From SZAS-79 sp963844255 (GTDB taxonomy: Bacteria; Pseudomonadota; Gammaproteobacteria; Burkholderiales; SG8-39): DNA of 64,000 nt. Where the stretch lies: the NCBI GenBank assembly GCA_963844255.1, contig CAWJNP010000041.1, positions 1 to 64,000 on the forward strand, written 5' to 3'. Both the position numbers and the translations under genes were made by a program. The notes beneath the pieces were generated by a model, which was not told where the DNA came from, searched no databases, and worked only from the letters and a program-made list of their open reading frames with translations. How positions within the stretch are numbered: position 1 is the stretch's first letter; the number at the start of each line of letters is the position of its first letter. Shown one piece after another: positions 24,713 to 32,840 of this stretch.

Positions 24713-25348
24713 GTGAGCGCAACCCGTATCTGCATGGTCCGTCACGGCGAGACGGCCTGGAATGCCGAGGGGCGCGTGCAGGGCCAGCTGGATATCCCGC
24801 TGAACGAACTCGGCCGGGCTCAGGCGTGGGCGACCGCGGAGGCGCTGGCAGACGAGGATTTCAGCGCAATCTACTGCAGCGATCTGATGCGGGTGCGCCA
24901 GACCGCGGAGCCGACCGCCAAGCGCCTCGCGCTGCCGGTCGAATACGACGCCGCGCTGCGTGAGCGCCATTACGGCATGTTCGAGTCGCTGACCTACGTG
25001 GAGGTGCGCGAGCGCTTTCCCGAGCAGTACGGACGGTTTACGAGAAAAGACCCTGATTTCGATTTCGAGGGTGGTGAGTCGTTGCGTGGTTTCAACGAGC
25101 GCTCGATGCGCGCGGTGCAGGGACTCATCGAACGCCACCCGGGCGAGCAGATCCTGGTGTTCACTCACGGCGGCGTGCTCGAAATGGTGTATCGCCATGC
25201 GCGGGCGCTCGGGCTGTCCTCGCCGCGCGATTTCGAGATTCCGAACACCGGCATCAACTGGGTCGAAGTGGCGCAGGGGCAATGGCAGGTCCATGCCTGG
25301 GCGGATGTGTCCCACCTCGAAGCTGCACTGGACGACTTGCGCGATTAG
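24713..25348 (+). CDS. Histidine phosphatase family (phosphoglycerate-mutase-like)
   Basis: 211 residues from GTG 24713. The RHG motif (Arg10-His11-Gly12, RHGETAWN) provides the phospho-histidine. A second catalytic His (FTHGGVLEM) and Glu region (LRERHYGMFE) are present. Members include CobC/alpha-ribazole phosphatase and broad phosphatases. No cobalamin genes are nearby, so a general metabolite phosphatase is likelier. Cytoplasmic, of usual length for the family. Confidence 0.9.
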   Translation: MSATRICMVRHGETAWNAEGRVQGQLDIPLNELGRAQAWATAEALADEDFSAIYCSDLMRVRQTAEPTAKRLALPVEYDAALRERHYGMFESLTYVEVRERFPEQYGRFTRKDPDFDFEGGESLRGFNERSMRAVQGLIERHPGEQILVFTHGGVLEMVYRHARALGLSSPRDFEIPNTGINWVEVAQGQWQVHAWADVSHLEAALDDLRD

Positions 25349-25367
25349 TTCCACAGAGGAGTAAGCA

Positions 25368-26336
25368 ATGCCACGACATGCCGCCTATGTTCCGCACGGA
25401 GTCATCCCGGCCGTGCTGCTGCCGTTTTTCGAAGACCTGTCGATCGACGAGAATGCCTACCGGTCGCACCTGCGCGACGTGACTTCGGTCGAGGGCATTT
25501 CCGCGATCACCATCAACGCACATTCGACCGAGGCAGCGTCCTGCACGTTCGAGGAACAGGGGCGAGTCCTCGAGATCACGCAGGACGAAGTCGGCGCGCG
25601 GGTTCCGATCGTGAACGGCGTCTACGCCGAAGGCAGCCTCGAAGCGGCGCGCCTCGCGCGCATGGCCGCCGACGGCGGTGCATCGGCGTTGCTTGTGTTT
25701 CCGCCGGGACCCTTCACCATGGGTCAGCATCCCGGCATGGTGATCGAGCATTTCCGGCGTATCGCGGACGCAAGCGGCCTGCCTCTGATCGCGTTCCAGT
25801 ACGCGCCGTCCGGCGGCCAGGGCTATCCGCTCGGCACGCTCCTCAAGCTTGTCGAGGCCGTGCCGTCGGTGCGTGCGATCAAGGACTGGTGCGGCAACCC
25901 GCAACTGGCCGATCGTCAGATTCGTGCATTGCAATCGCTCCAGCCGGTGGTCAACGTGCTGACTACGCACAGTGCCTGGCTGTTCAGCGCGCTCGTGATG
26001 GGCTGCAATGGGCTGCTCTCGGGCAGCGGTTCGGTGATCGCCGACCTGCAGGCGCAGCTGTTTCGCGCGGTACAGGCGAACGACCTCGAGACGGCGCGCG
26101 CACTGCACGACCGCATCACGCCGACGGTCGAGGTGTTCTATGCGGACCCGTTCGTCGACATGCACAACCGCATGAAGGAGGCGCTGGTCCTGCTCGGAAA
26201 ACTGCCGCGGGCAGTCGTTCGGCCGCCGCTCGTCAAGGTGTCGGACGCCGAGATCGCGCGCATCCGTCAGGCGCTGATCGCCGCCGGCCTGCTGCCGGCA
26301 GTGGAGCGCCGGGCCAGGGTCGCCGCAGCCGGCTGA
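25368..26336 (+). CDS. Dihydrodipicolinate synthase/N-acetylneuraminate lyase family protein
   Basis: 322 residues. The Schiff-base Lys lies in VRAIKDWCGN and the conserved Tyr in FQYAPSGG. An NAHSTEAASCT loop replaces the canonical GTTGE, so it is not lysine biosynthetic DapA. It cleaves or condenses a 2-oxo acid. Its 3' end overlaps the GNAT gene on the opposite strand by 70 bases. Function is likely carbohydrate-acid or hydroxyproline-type catabolism; unresolved. Confidence 0.85.
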   Translation: MPRHAAYVPHGVIPAVLLPFFEDLSIDENAYRSHLRDVTSVEGISAITINAHSTEAASCTFEEQGRVLEITQDEVGARVPIVNGVYAEGSLEAARLARMAADGGASALLVFPPGPFTMGQHPGMVIEHFRRIADASGLPLIAFQYAPSGGQGYPLGTLLKLVEAVPSVRAIKDWCGNPQLADRQIRALQSLQPVVNVLTTHSAWLFSALVMGCNGLLSGSGSVIADLQAQLFRAVQANDLETARALHDRITPTVEVFYADPFVDMHNRMKEALVLLGKLPRAVVRPPLVKVSDAEIARIRQALIAAGLLPAVERRARVAAAG

Positions 26337-26833
26337 AGCGCAGCCGCGCCGGTGCGTGCGGCGCGCAGGTCGAGCGTGACCCGCGCGAGCCAGGCGCCGT
26401 CCGGGTGCGAGCCGGGCCTGAAGCCCAGCCGTTTCGCAAGACGCAGCATGCCGGTGTTTTCCTGCTGGATATCGCCGTAGAGTCGCGTAGTGCCGGCGCG
26501 GCAGGCCTCGGACACGAGCCTGCCGATCAGTGCGGTGCCCAGGCCGATGTTCTGCCAGTCGTCGGCAACTGCCACCGCAAATTCGGTCGCACCCGCGTGC
26601 TCCATCGACGGCGCATAGCGCGCCTCGCCGATGATCACGTCGCGGCCATCCGCCTTCGCCACCGCAACGAACGCGGCGTGGCCCTGCCCGCCGGTGCGCG
26701 TGAGCTGCGCCAGCAGCTCGGGATACAGTTCGTTCAGTCCTGTATGGAAGCGCTGCCGGCGGGACGCCGGCGACAGTCTGCGCACGAACGCCTGAAATCG
26801 CTGCGCGTCCTCCGCGCCGAGCGTGCGGATCAT
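26267..26833 (-). CDS. GNAT-family N-acetyltransferase
   Basis: 188 residues. The acetyl-CoA pyrophosphate-binding signature reads QNIGLGTALIGRL, with RLYGDIQQENTGMLRLAKRLGF downstream as in RimJ/RimL-like enzymes. Its ATG overlaps the stop of the DUF2917 gene as ATGA (26830-26833). The substrate is unknown. The last 70 bases overlap convergently with the DHDPS-like gene, so the C-terminal tail is Ala/Arg-rich and of low information. Confidence 0.8.
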   Translation of the reverse strand: MIRTLGAEDAQRFQAFVRRLSPASRRQRFHTGLNELYPELLAQLTRTGGQGHAAFVAVAKADGRDVIIGEARYAPSMEHAGATEFAVAVADDWQNIGLGTALIGRLVSEACRAGTTRLYGDIQQENTGMLRLAKRLGFRPGSHPDGAWLARVTLDLRAARTGAAALQPAAATLARRSTAGSRPAAISA

Positions 26834-27111
26834 GTGCGGCTCGCGGTGCGCCCCCTGGCGCGAGCGCGGACCTCGACACCATCTTCGGCGTTCAGCAGCG
26901 CATCGCCTCCCAGCGCCTGGACCATCACCTGACCCGCCTGCTCGAAGGCATGCGTGTCGCCCGCTGAGAGGATGATGTCGCGCGGGTCGCCATCGATGGT
27001 GAGCCAGGTCGTGCCGCGAATGCCGGTCACGCGATTCCCCGCGCCGACGTGCAGGCGCAGCGGTTCGCTCGGATGGAGTTCGATTGATGCCTGGGTGATC
27101 TGCAGATCCAT
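26830..27111 (-). CDS. DUF2917 protein
   Basis: 93 residues from ATG 27111, preceded by AGGAGG. The sequence (ITGIRGTTWLTIDGDPRDIIL-like core, Gly/Asp-rich) matches DUF2917, common in Burkholderiales beside LysR regulators. It is coupled to the downstream GNAT gene. Function unknown. Confidence 0.7.
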   Translation of the reverse strand: MDLQITQASIELHPSEPLRLHVGAGNRVTGIRGTTWLTIDGDPRDIILSAGDTHAFEQAGQVMVQALGGDALLNAEDGVEVRARARGRTASRT

Positions 27112-27254
27112 GATGCCTCCTGAAGCGGGTGTTGACGTATGTTCCCGGTGCATCTATCGTTTAGTCCCATCGCCCCGGGGGATGGCAGGAATTTTCATAC
27201 TGGTAAGGGTGGCGGACAAACGCTGAATGTGAATCCTATGCATGCGTATCAGGA
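27112..27254. promoter_or_regulatory. Divergent intergenic region between DUF2917 and LysR regulator
   Basis: 143 bases between the two start codons. LysR proteins usually bind here and repress themselves. The region contains an ATGCAT core (27238-27243) inside TATGCATGCGTA, weakly matching the T-N11-A LysR rule, only about 12 bases from the LysR start. This is a guess from position; no clear dyad is present. Confidence 0.3.
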
Positions 27255-28235
27255 ATGAATAGCAGGCGCTGGCAGCTGCCACCGCTGGAACTGCTCCCGG
27301 CGTTCGAGTCGGCGGCCCGCCATCTGTCGTTCACCCGTGCTGGCGCGGAATTGTTCCTGACTCAGTCGGCCGTGAGCCGCCAGATCCAGGCACTGGAGGA
27401 CAACCTCGGCTGCAAGCTGTTCGAGCGCCGCACGCGCGCCCTGTTGCTGACCGAGGCGGGGCAGGTGCTGTACCGGGTCGCGCAGCAGGCGCTGCAGGAC
27501 GTGCACGATACGGCCGAGACACTGCGTTCGGCCACGGCTGCGCGGGTCATCACGCTCACCACCACGCCGGGGTTTGCCTCGCTCTGGCTGATCCCGCGGC
27601 TTGCCGGGTTCACCATCAGCCGCCCGGATATCGACGTGCGGATCTCGGCCTCCTACCAGCTCGTGCGCATGGAACAGTCGGGCGTGGACCTGGCCGTGCG
27701 CTATGCGGCAGTCGAGGCCATGCCGGAGGCCAAACCGCTGTTCGGTGAGCGCGTGATGCCGGTGTGCAGCCCGGCACTGGCGGCCGAACGTGCCCGCCCG
27801 CTGATCGAACCCGCCGACCTCGCGCGCCATGTGCTGCTGCACCTGGACGATGACCGTGCAGCCTGGGTCGAATGGGACCTCTGGCTGCGCGCCTCGGGAC
27901 TGCCGGAATTCAAACCGGCAGGCGCCCTGCATTTCGGCAGCTACGACCAGGTGATCCAGGCGGCTGTTGCGGGGCAGGGGATCGCCCTGGGCCGTCTGCC
28001 GCTCGTGCAGCGCCTGCTGCAGGAGCGGCAACTCGTGGCCCCTTTCGGCAAGGCGGTGGCCTCTTCGCGGGCCTACTACCTCCTGCGCTCGCCGCGCAGC
28101 GCCAACAAGGCCGAGGTGGGCGAGTTTGCCGACTGGCTGCTCGAGGAGACCGGCAAGGAAACGCTCTCGGCCGTGGCGCCAAAGGCACGGCGCCGCCCGA
28201 GCCAGGGCGCCGCGCCCCAAACCCGCATACGATAG
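27255..28235 (+). CDS. LysR-family transcriptional regulator (GcvA-like)
   Basis: 326 residues. N-terminal winged helix-turn-helix (LSFTRAGAELFLTQSAVSRQ, then LEDNLGCKLFERRTRALLLT). The effector domain runs from about residue 95 (TTPGFASLWLIPRLAGF); the GcvA subfamily shares this start. It probably controls the following genes or the divergent DUF2917/GNAT pair. The C-terminal tail (PKARRRPSQG) is longer than usual. The 3-hydroxyacyl-CoA-dehydrogenase-like gene starts 28 bases downstream on the same strand. Confidence 0.92.
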   Translation: MNSRRWQLPPLELLPAFESAARHLSFTRAGAELFLTQSAVSRQIQALEDNLGCKLFERRTRALLLTEAGQVLYRVAQQALQDVHDTAETLRSATAARVITLTTTPGFASLWLIPRLAGFTISRPDIDVRISASYQLVRMEQSGVDLAVRYAAVEAMPEAKPLFGERVMPVCSPALAAERARPLIEPADLARHVLLHLDDDRAAWVEWDLWLRASGLPEFKPAGALHFGSYDQVIQAAVAGQGIALGRLPLVQRLLQERQLVAPFGKAVASSRAYYLLRSPRSANKAEVGEFADWLLEETGKETLSAVAPKARRRPSQGAAPQTRIR

Positions 28236-28263
28236 ATCCCGTCCGTACTTTTTCGAGAAGCGC

Positions 28264-29193
28264 ATGCAGCGAGCAATTTGCAATGTCCTCATCGCCGGTT
28301 ACGGCACCATGGGCCGTGCCGTCGCGAAGACCTTTGCCGACGCCGGATTCGCCACCCGGGTCTGGTCGCGTCGCGCCGGCAGCCTGGACCTGCCCGCGGG
28401 GGTGACCGCCGATGTGCTGCTTCCGCCGGTGGCGCCCGACCTGATCATCGAGTTCCTTCCCGAGGACCTCGCGCTCAAGCTCGAACTGTTCGCGCAGATC
28501 GAAGCGGTCTACGGCGATGCGGATTTCCTGCTGGCCACCGGCACCTCGGGCATCGACATGGCCCTGCTCGCTGCGCCGCTCAAACGGCCTGAGCGTCTGC
28601 TGGCACTGCATTACTTCATGCCCGCCGACGTTTCACCTGTGGTCGAGGTCGGCGCGGGTCCCGCGACCCCGCCGGAGGCGCTCCAGGCGGCTGCAGAGGT
28701 CATGCGCCGCACCGGCAAGGAGCCGGTGGTCGTTGCAGAGCCGATCATCGGCTTCCTGGTCAACCGCATGCAGCATGCGCTGCTGCACGAAGCCTATTAC
28801 CTGATCGAAGCCGGTGTCGCAGATGCAGCGGCGGTCGATCACGCGGTGCGCCGGCTGCTTGCACCGCGCATGTGCATCTCGGGACTGGTGCAGCAAAAGG
28901 ACCTGAGCGGCCTGGTGGTCAACGCGGCCTCGCAGCGTTCGATCGTTCCCGCGCTGTTCCACAACCGCACGCCGAACCCGATGCTGCAGGCCATGCCCGC
29001 ACGCGGCGAGACCGGGCTCGATTCTGGACTCGGCTTTTACGACTGGACGGGCTGCGACGCGAAGGCCGTGCGCGCGCAGGCTGCGGACCGCCTGCGTCGA
29101 CTGCTCGCGTACCTCGACACGGGGCTGGGCGAGGACGCACCGAATACCACGCCAACCACGCGCGCGGCGGTAAAACTGGAGGAGGGGGGATGA
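28264..29193 (+). CDS. 3-hydroxyacyl-CoA dehydrogenase-like NAD-binding protein
   Basis: 309 residues from ATG 28264. Rossmann motif AGYGTMGRA at the N-terminus. Residues ~95-125 (LLATGTSGIDMALLA, LLALHYFMPADVSPVVEV) are the family's Ser and His (HYFMP) region, and EPIIGFLVNRMQHALLHEA is the dimer interface. It is closest to the short 3HCDH/lambda-crystallin group, which oxidises 3-hydroxyacids or their CoA esters. The stop overlaps the next ATG (ATGA). With two MaoC-like partners it suggests a beta-oxidation-like module. Confidence 0.85.
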   Translation: MQRAICNVLIAGYGTMGRAVAKTFADAGFATRVWSRRAGSLDLPAGVTADVLLPPVAPDLIIEFLPEDLALKLELFAQIEAVYGDADFLLATGTSGIDMALLAAPLKRPERLLALHYFMPADVSPVVEVGAGPATPPEALQAAAEVMRRTGKEPVVVAEPIIGFLVNRMQHALLHEAYYLIEAGVADAAAVDHAVRRLLAPRMCISGLVQQKDLSGLVVNAASQRSIVPALFHNRTPNPMLQAMPARGETGLDSGLGFYDWTGCDAKAVRAQAADRLRRLLAYLDTGLGEDAPNTTPTTRAAVKLEEGG

Positions 29194-29657
29194 ACGGCTT
29201 CGAAACGGATTTCTGGAAGGACGCGGGCAAGCGCAAGACCTGGGACGAGATCGTCCCGGGAGAGCGACGGCCCGCGATTCCCTATGTGCTGACACTCGAG
29301 GCGATCCATGCGTACTGCCGCTCGGTCGACGACCTCAATCCGCTGTATTTCGACGCGGCGGTCGCAGCAAAGTCGGTCTACGGCGGCCTGATTGCGCCGC
29401 CTTCCATTCACATCCTGCTGATGTTTGCGTGCACGCCGGCCGACGACTGGATGCGCACGCCTGGCACGATCAACGCCGGGCAGAGCTGGTACTACAGCCG
29501 TCCGGCGCGCCCCGGCGACACGATCCACATGGACAGCCGGGCGCTCGACAAATTCATCAGGAAGGAGCGCCTGTTCGTGATCCACGACAACGTGTTCTAC
29601 AACCAGGACAGGGAAGTCATCTGCTCCGGCCGCGGCTGGACCATACGGCCGCAATGA
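29190..29657 (+). CDS. MaoC-like dehydratase/hydratase, subunit 1
   Basis: 155 residues; GGAGGGGG sits directly before ATG 29190. Hot-dog fold typical of MaoC/FAS1A-like proteins (VDDLNPLYFDAAVAA and GGLIAPPSIHILLMF). This is the D-x-NP-x-H-type hydratase motif, but it reads DDLNPLYFD, with Tyr at the expected His position. It therefore may be the non-catalytic half. ATGA overlap joins it to the second MaoC-like gene. Confidence 0.8.
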   Translation: MNGFETDFWKDAGKRKTWDEIVPGERRPAIPYVLTLEAIHAYCRSVDDLNPLYFDAAVAAKSVYGGLIAPPSIHILLMFACTPADDWMRTPGTINAGQSWYYSRPARPGDTIHMDSRALDKFIRKERLFVIHDNVFYNQDREVICSGRGWTIRPQ

Positions 29658-30094
29658 CGATGAGCACATTCGATGACATCCATCCCGGCGACACCTTCAC
29701 GGGTTCACCGTTCGCGGTGACGCGCGAGACGATCCGCAATTTCGCCGAAGGCTCGCTCGACTTCAACCCCCTCCACCTCGACGACTCGTACATGGAGGGA
29801 CAGTTCGGCAAGACGAAGTTCAAGGGCGTGATCATGCACGGCATGAGCAACTTCGGCCTGCTCTCGCGCATGATGACCGACTGGCTCGGCCCGCGCGGTG
29901 GCGAGCATCGCCGCATGGAGACGCGCTGGCTCGCGCCGGTCTATCCGGGCGACACGATCACGCCATCGGCGCGCGTGAAGCAGAAGAATGTGACCGCAAA
30001 GAGCCGGTGGATGCTGTTCGAGGTCGAGATGCGCAACCAGAAGGGAGATCTGATCGCAGCCGGCGAGGCAATGGCGGAATTTCGCACTGCCTGA
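29654..30094 (+). CDS. MaoC-like dehydratase/hydratase, subunit 2
   Basis: 146 residues from ATG 29654 (alternative ATG 29660). The hydratase motif is intact: SLDFNPLHLDD (Asp and His) and the following GVIMHGMSNFGLL. This half likely carries the catalytic Asp/His pair. Two consecutive, coupled, single-hot-dog MaoC genes, one with a degenerate motif, resemble heterodimeric enoyl-CoA hydratases. They would hydrate an enoyl-CoA (or dehydrate a hydroxyacyl-CoA) for the upstream dehydrogenase. Confidence 0.82.
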   Translation: MTMSTFDDIHPGDTFTGSPFAVTRETIRNFAEGSLDFNPLHLDDSYMEGQFGKTKFKGVIMHGMSNFGLLSRMMTDWLGPRGGEHRRMETRWLAPVYPGDTITPSARVKQKNVTAKSRWMLFEVEMRNQKGDLIAAGEAMAEFRTA

Positions 30095-30111
30095 GCCGGC
30101 GCACGCAAAGC

Positions 30112-31587
30112 CTAGTTCGGGGCGTTGGCGAGTCGCAGGAGCTCGGCGTAAAAACCGATCGCCTCGCCGTAGTTTGCGATCGACATGCGTTCGTTGGTGC
30201 CGTGAAAGCGCGGCAGGTCTTCGGCCTTCGCGCGGGTCGGCGCGAATCGGTAGACGTTGTCGGCGACCGCTGCCATGTGGCGTCCGTCGGTCCCGCCGAT
30301 CATCAGTCCCGGTGCGACGACCGTCCCGGGAAAGGTCGCGCGTATCGCCGTGTTGATCATCCGGTAGGCGTCCGAATCCGCATTCGAGATCGGCGAGGCT
30401 TCGTGCGGCAGGCCGTACATTTGCGCGCTCACCGCGCCCTGCGTGAGCACCGCCTTCACGTGCGCGAGCACGCTCTCCCCGCTGTCGCCCGGCAGCAGGC
30501 GGAAATTGACCAGCGCCTGGGCGCGACCGGGCAGCACGTTCTGTTTGTTGCCACCCTGCACCACGGTCAGCGCGGTCGTGGTCCGCAGCATTGCGTTGGT
30601 ACTCGGTCCCTTCTCCAGCTGGCTGCGCACCAGCGGTCCCGTGAGCCACAGGTTGGACAGCATCACCCGGTTGAGCAGGTGCATTTCCGGCGCGATCGCC
30701 GCGAACATCTGCGCGGCGACGCCCTGGATCGCCGCCGGCATCGGATGGTCTTCGACCGCGACCAGCGCCCTGGCAAGCGCGCCGACCGTACCGTGCGATG
30801 CCGGCATCGACGAATGGCCCGAGGGACCGCTCGCGTTCAGCGCCACGGTGGCAGAGCCTTTTTCGGCGAGGCCGATCAGGGCGACCGGATGGTCGATGCC
30901 CTTCAGGATGCCCTCGGTGACCAGCAGCCCCTCGTCGATCGCGAATTCGAGGCGTACGCCGCGCGTCTTGAGCAGGGCCGCGATCGCCTTGGCCCCGTGT
31001 TCGCCGCCGATTTCCTCGTCGTGGCCGAATGCAAGGTATACGGTGCGACGCGGCTTGAATCCCTGCGCGAGCAGGGTTTCGACGGCCTCCATGATCGAAA
31101 ACAGATTGCCCTTGTCGTCCCACGATCCGCGGCCCCAGATGAAGCCGTCGCGGATCGTGCCGGCGAAGGGCTCGGCCAGCCAGTCCTTTTCGGTGCCCGG
31201 CGCGATCGGCACCACGTCCTGGTGCGCCATCAGCATGATCGGCTTCGCGGACGGTTCGGATCCCTGCCAGGTGTAGAGCAGGCTGTACTGGTTGACCGCC
31301 TCGCGCTTGAGCGCCGTGTGCGCGCGCGGAAACTGTTCGGCGAGGTAGGCGTGCAGCTTGAGAAATTCCATCGCCCGCCGTCTGCGCGCCCGCGTCGTGC
31401 GACACCGTGCGAAAGCGCAGCGCACCGGCGAGGCGCTGGGCGGCTGCGTCGCAGGTCGAGCGGCAAGCTTTGGCGCCGGTGCGACCTCGAGCTGGCGCGA
31501 GCCCTGGCGCAGCGTATTGAAGGCAAGGATCGCGACAAGCACGACCAGCGCCAGCGCGAGTCCTCGCCAGGAGTGCCTGCGCAGCAT
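30112..31587 (-). CDS. M20 family peptidase, CPS1/PM20D1-like, membrane-anchored (compensating frame shift)
   Basis: 491 residues from ATG 31587. N-terminal helix (about residues 8-25, LALALVVLVAILAFNTL) anchors it in the membrane. Metal-site motifs MAHQDVVP, WGRGSWDDKG and GHDEEIGGEHG are intact, and the body matches the CPS1/PM20D1 branch, which hydrolyses N-acyl amino acids and dipeptides. Between about 31374 and 31460 the frame reads Arg-rich nonsense, while the next frame reads a natural DAAAQRLAGALRFRTVSH. This implies one missing base near 31455 and one extra near 31375 that cancel. It is joined to the next M20 gene by TGATG. Confidence 0.82.
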   Translation of the reverse strand: MLRRHSWRGLALALVVLVAILAFNTLRQGSRQLEVAPAPKLAARPATQPPSASPVRCAFARCRTTRARRRRAMEFLKLHAYLAEQFPRAHTALKREAVNQYSLLYTWQGSEPSAKPIMLMAHQDVVPIAPGTEKDWLAEPFAGTIRDGFIWGRGSWDDKGNLFSIMEAVETLLAQGFKPRRTVYLAFGHDEEIGGEHGAKAIAALLKTRGVRLEFAIDEGLLVTEGILKGIDHPVALIGLAEKGSATVALNASGPSGHSSMPASHGTVGALARALVAVEDHPMPAAIQGVAAQMFAAIAPEMHLLNRVMLSNLWLTGPLVRSQLEKGPSTNAMLRTTTALTVVQGGNKQNVLPGRAQALVNFRLLPGDSGESVLAHVKAVLTQGAVSAQMYGLPHEASPISNADSDAYRMINTAIRATFPGTVVAPGLMIGGTDGRHMAAVADNVYRFAPTRAKAEDLPRFHGTNERMSIANYGEAIGFYAELLRLANAPN

Positions 31588-32840
31588 CAGTCGAAGCCGT
31601 GCGCGAGGAAGCGCTCGGCGATTGCGCAGTGGGCCGCGACGCCGCGCGCGAGCGCAGCTTCGTTCAACACCATCTTGTTCGAGTGGCAGGGGCAGGCCAT
31701 TTTCCACTGCTGGCCCTCGGGGCACACGCCGAGGAAGGCCATCACGCCGGGCACGCGTTGCAGCACGTAGGAGAAGTCCTCCGCGCCCATGACCGGATGT
31801 TCCATGGTCTTCCAGGCCTCCGCGCCGAACAGTTCTCCGATCGCGCGTTCGGCCACACCGACGGCGCGCGCATCGCACACCGTCACCGGAAAGCCCGGCA
31901 CGATCTCCACTTCGGCCTCGCATTCGTGTGCCAGCGCCACGTGTTCGGCAATGCGCCGGATGCCGGCGTGCGCGGTCTCGCGCGTTTCCTCCGACAGCGT
32001 GCGGATGGTGCCCAGCAGGTTGGCGACTTCGGGGATCACGTTGTTGGTGGAACCCGAATCGATCTTGGCGATCGTGATCACGACGGGGTCGAAGATGTCG
32101 ATGCGTCGTGTGACGAAGGCCTGCAGGGCGGTCACGATCTCGCAGGCGACCGGCACCGGGTCGACCGCATGGTGAGGCATCGAGGCATGGCCGCCGCGGC
32201 CGGTCACCTTGACGATCAGCTTGTCGGCCGAGGCCATCATCGGTCCCGCCTTGGCGCCGAAGCTGCCGGCCGGGGCGTTCGGCATGATGTGCAGCGCGAA
32301 CGCCGCATCGGGCGCCGGATTGTCGAGCAGGCCGTCTTCGAGCATGAACTTTGCGCCGTGGTGGCCTTCTTCGCCGGGCTGGAACATGAACAGTACAGTT
32401 CCTTCCAGCGTGTCGCGCCTGGCGCACAGGACCTTCGCCGCCGAGGCCAGCATCGCCGTGTGGGTATCGTGCCCGCAGGCGTGCATCGTGTTGTCGACCT
32501 TCGAGCGGAACGGCAGGCCGGTGTCCTCGGGCATGGGCAGGGCATCCATGTCCCCGCGCAGCAGCACCGTGCGTCCCGGGCGTGCACCGCGCAGGATTGC
32601 GATTGCGCCCGTGGTGGACGGCCCCGTCTTCCATTCGAGCGGCAGGCCTTCGAGCGCAGCGCGCACCTTGGCCAGCGTCTTCGGGGTCTGCAGGCCGAGT
32701 TCGGGTTCGGCGTGGATTGCACGGCGCAGGGCGATGGTTTCCGGCTGCATCGCCTGTGCCGCGTCGAACCAGCCCCGTACTTCGCTCACCATGTCGTTCA
32801 TGTTCTTCTCCGTGTAGGTTTCTGCTTTGGTTTCAGTCAT
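31587..32840 (-). CDS. M20 aminoacylase/hippurate-hydrolase-like amidohydrolase
   Basis: 417 residues from ATG 32840; an internal ATG at 32801 has a better ribosome site (GGAGAA, 8 bases) and may be the true start. Metal-binding HACGHDTH and GEEGHHGAK are intact, as is LHIMPNAPAGSFG. This branch hydrolyses N-acetyl or N-benzoyl amino acids. Its start overlaps the stop of the AstE-like gene by 8 bases. The downstream M20 gene starts at its stop (TGATG), forming a three-gene operon. Confidence 0.9.
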   Translation of the reverse strand: MTETKAETYTEKNMNDMVSEVRGWFDAAQAMQPETIALRRAIHAEPELGLQTPKTLAKVRAALEGLPLEWKTGPSTTGAIAILRGARPGRTVLLRGDMDALPMPEDTGLPFRSKVDNTMHACGHDTHTAMLASAAKVLCARRDTLEGTVLFMFQPGEEGHHGAKFMLEDGLLDNPAPDAAFALHIMPNAPAGSFGAKAGPMMASADKLIVKVTGRGGHASMPHHAVDPVPVACEIVTALQAFVTRRIDIFDPVVITIAKIDSGSTNNVIPEVANLLGTIRTLSEETRETAHAGIRRIAEHVALAHECEAEVEIVPGFPVTVCDARAVGVAERAIGELFGAEAWKTMEHPVMGAEDFSYVLQRVPGVMAFLGVCPEGQQWKMACPCHSNKMVLNEAALARGVAAHCAIAERFLAHGFD

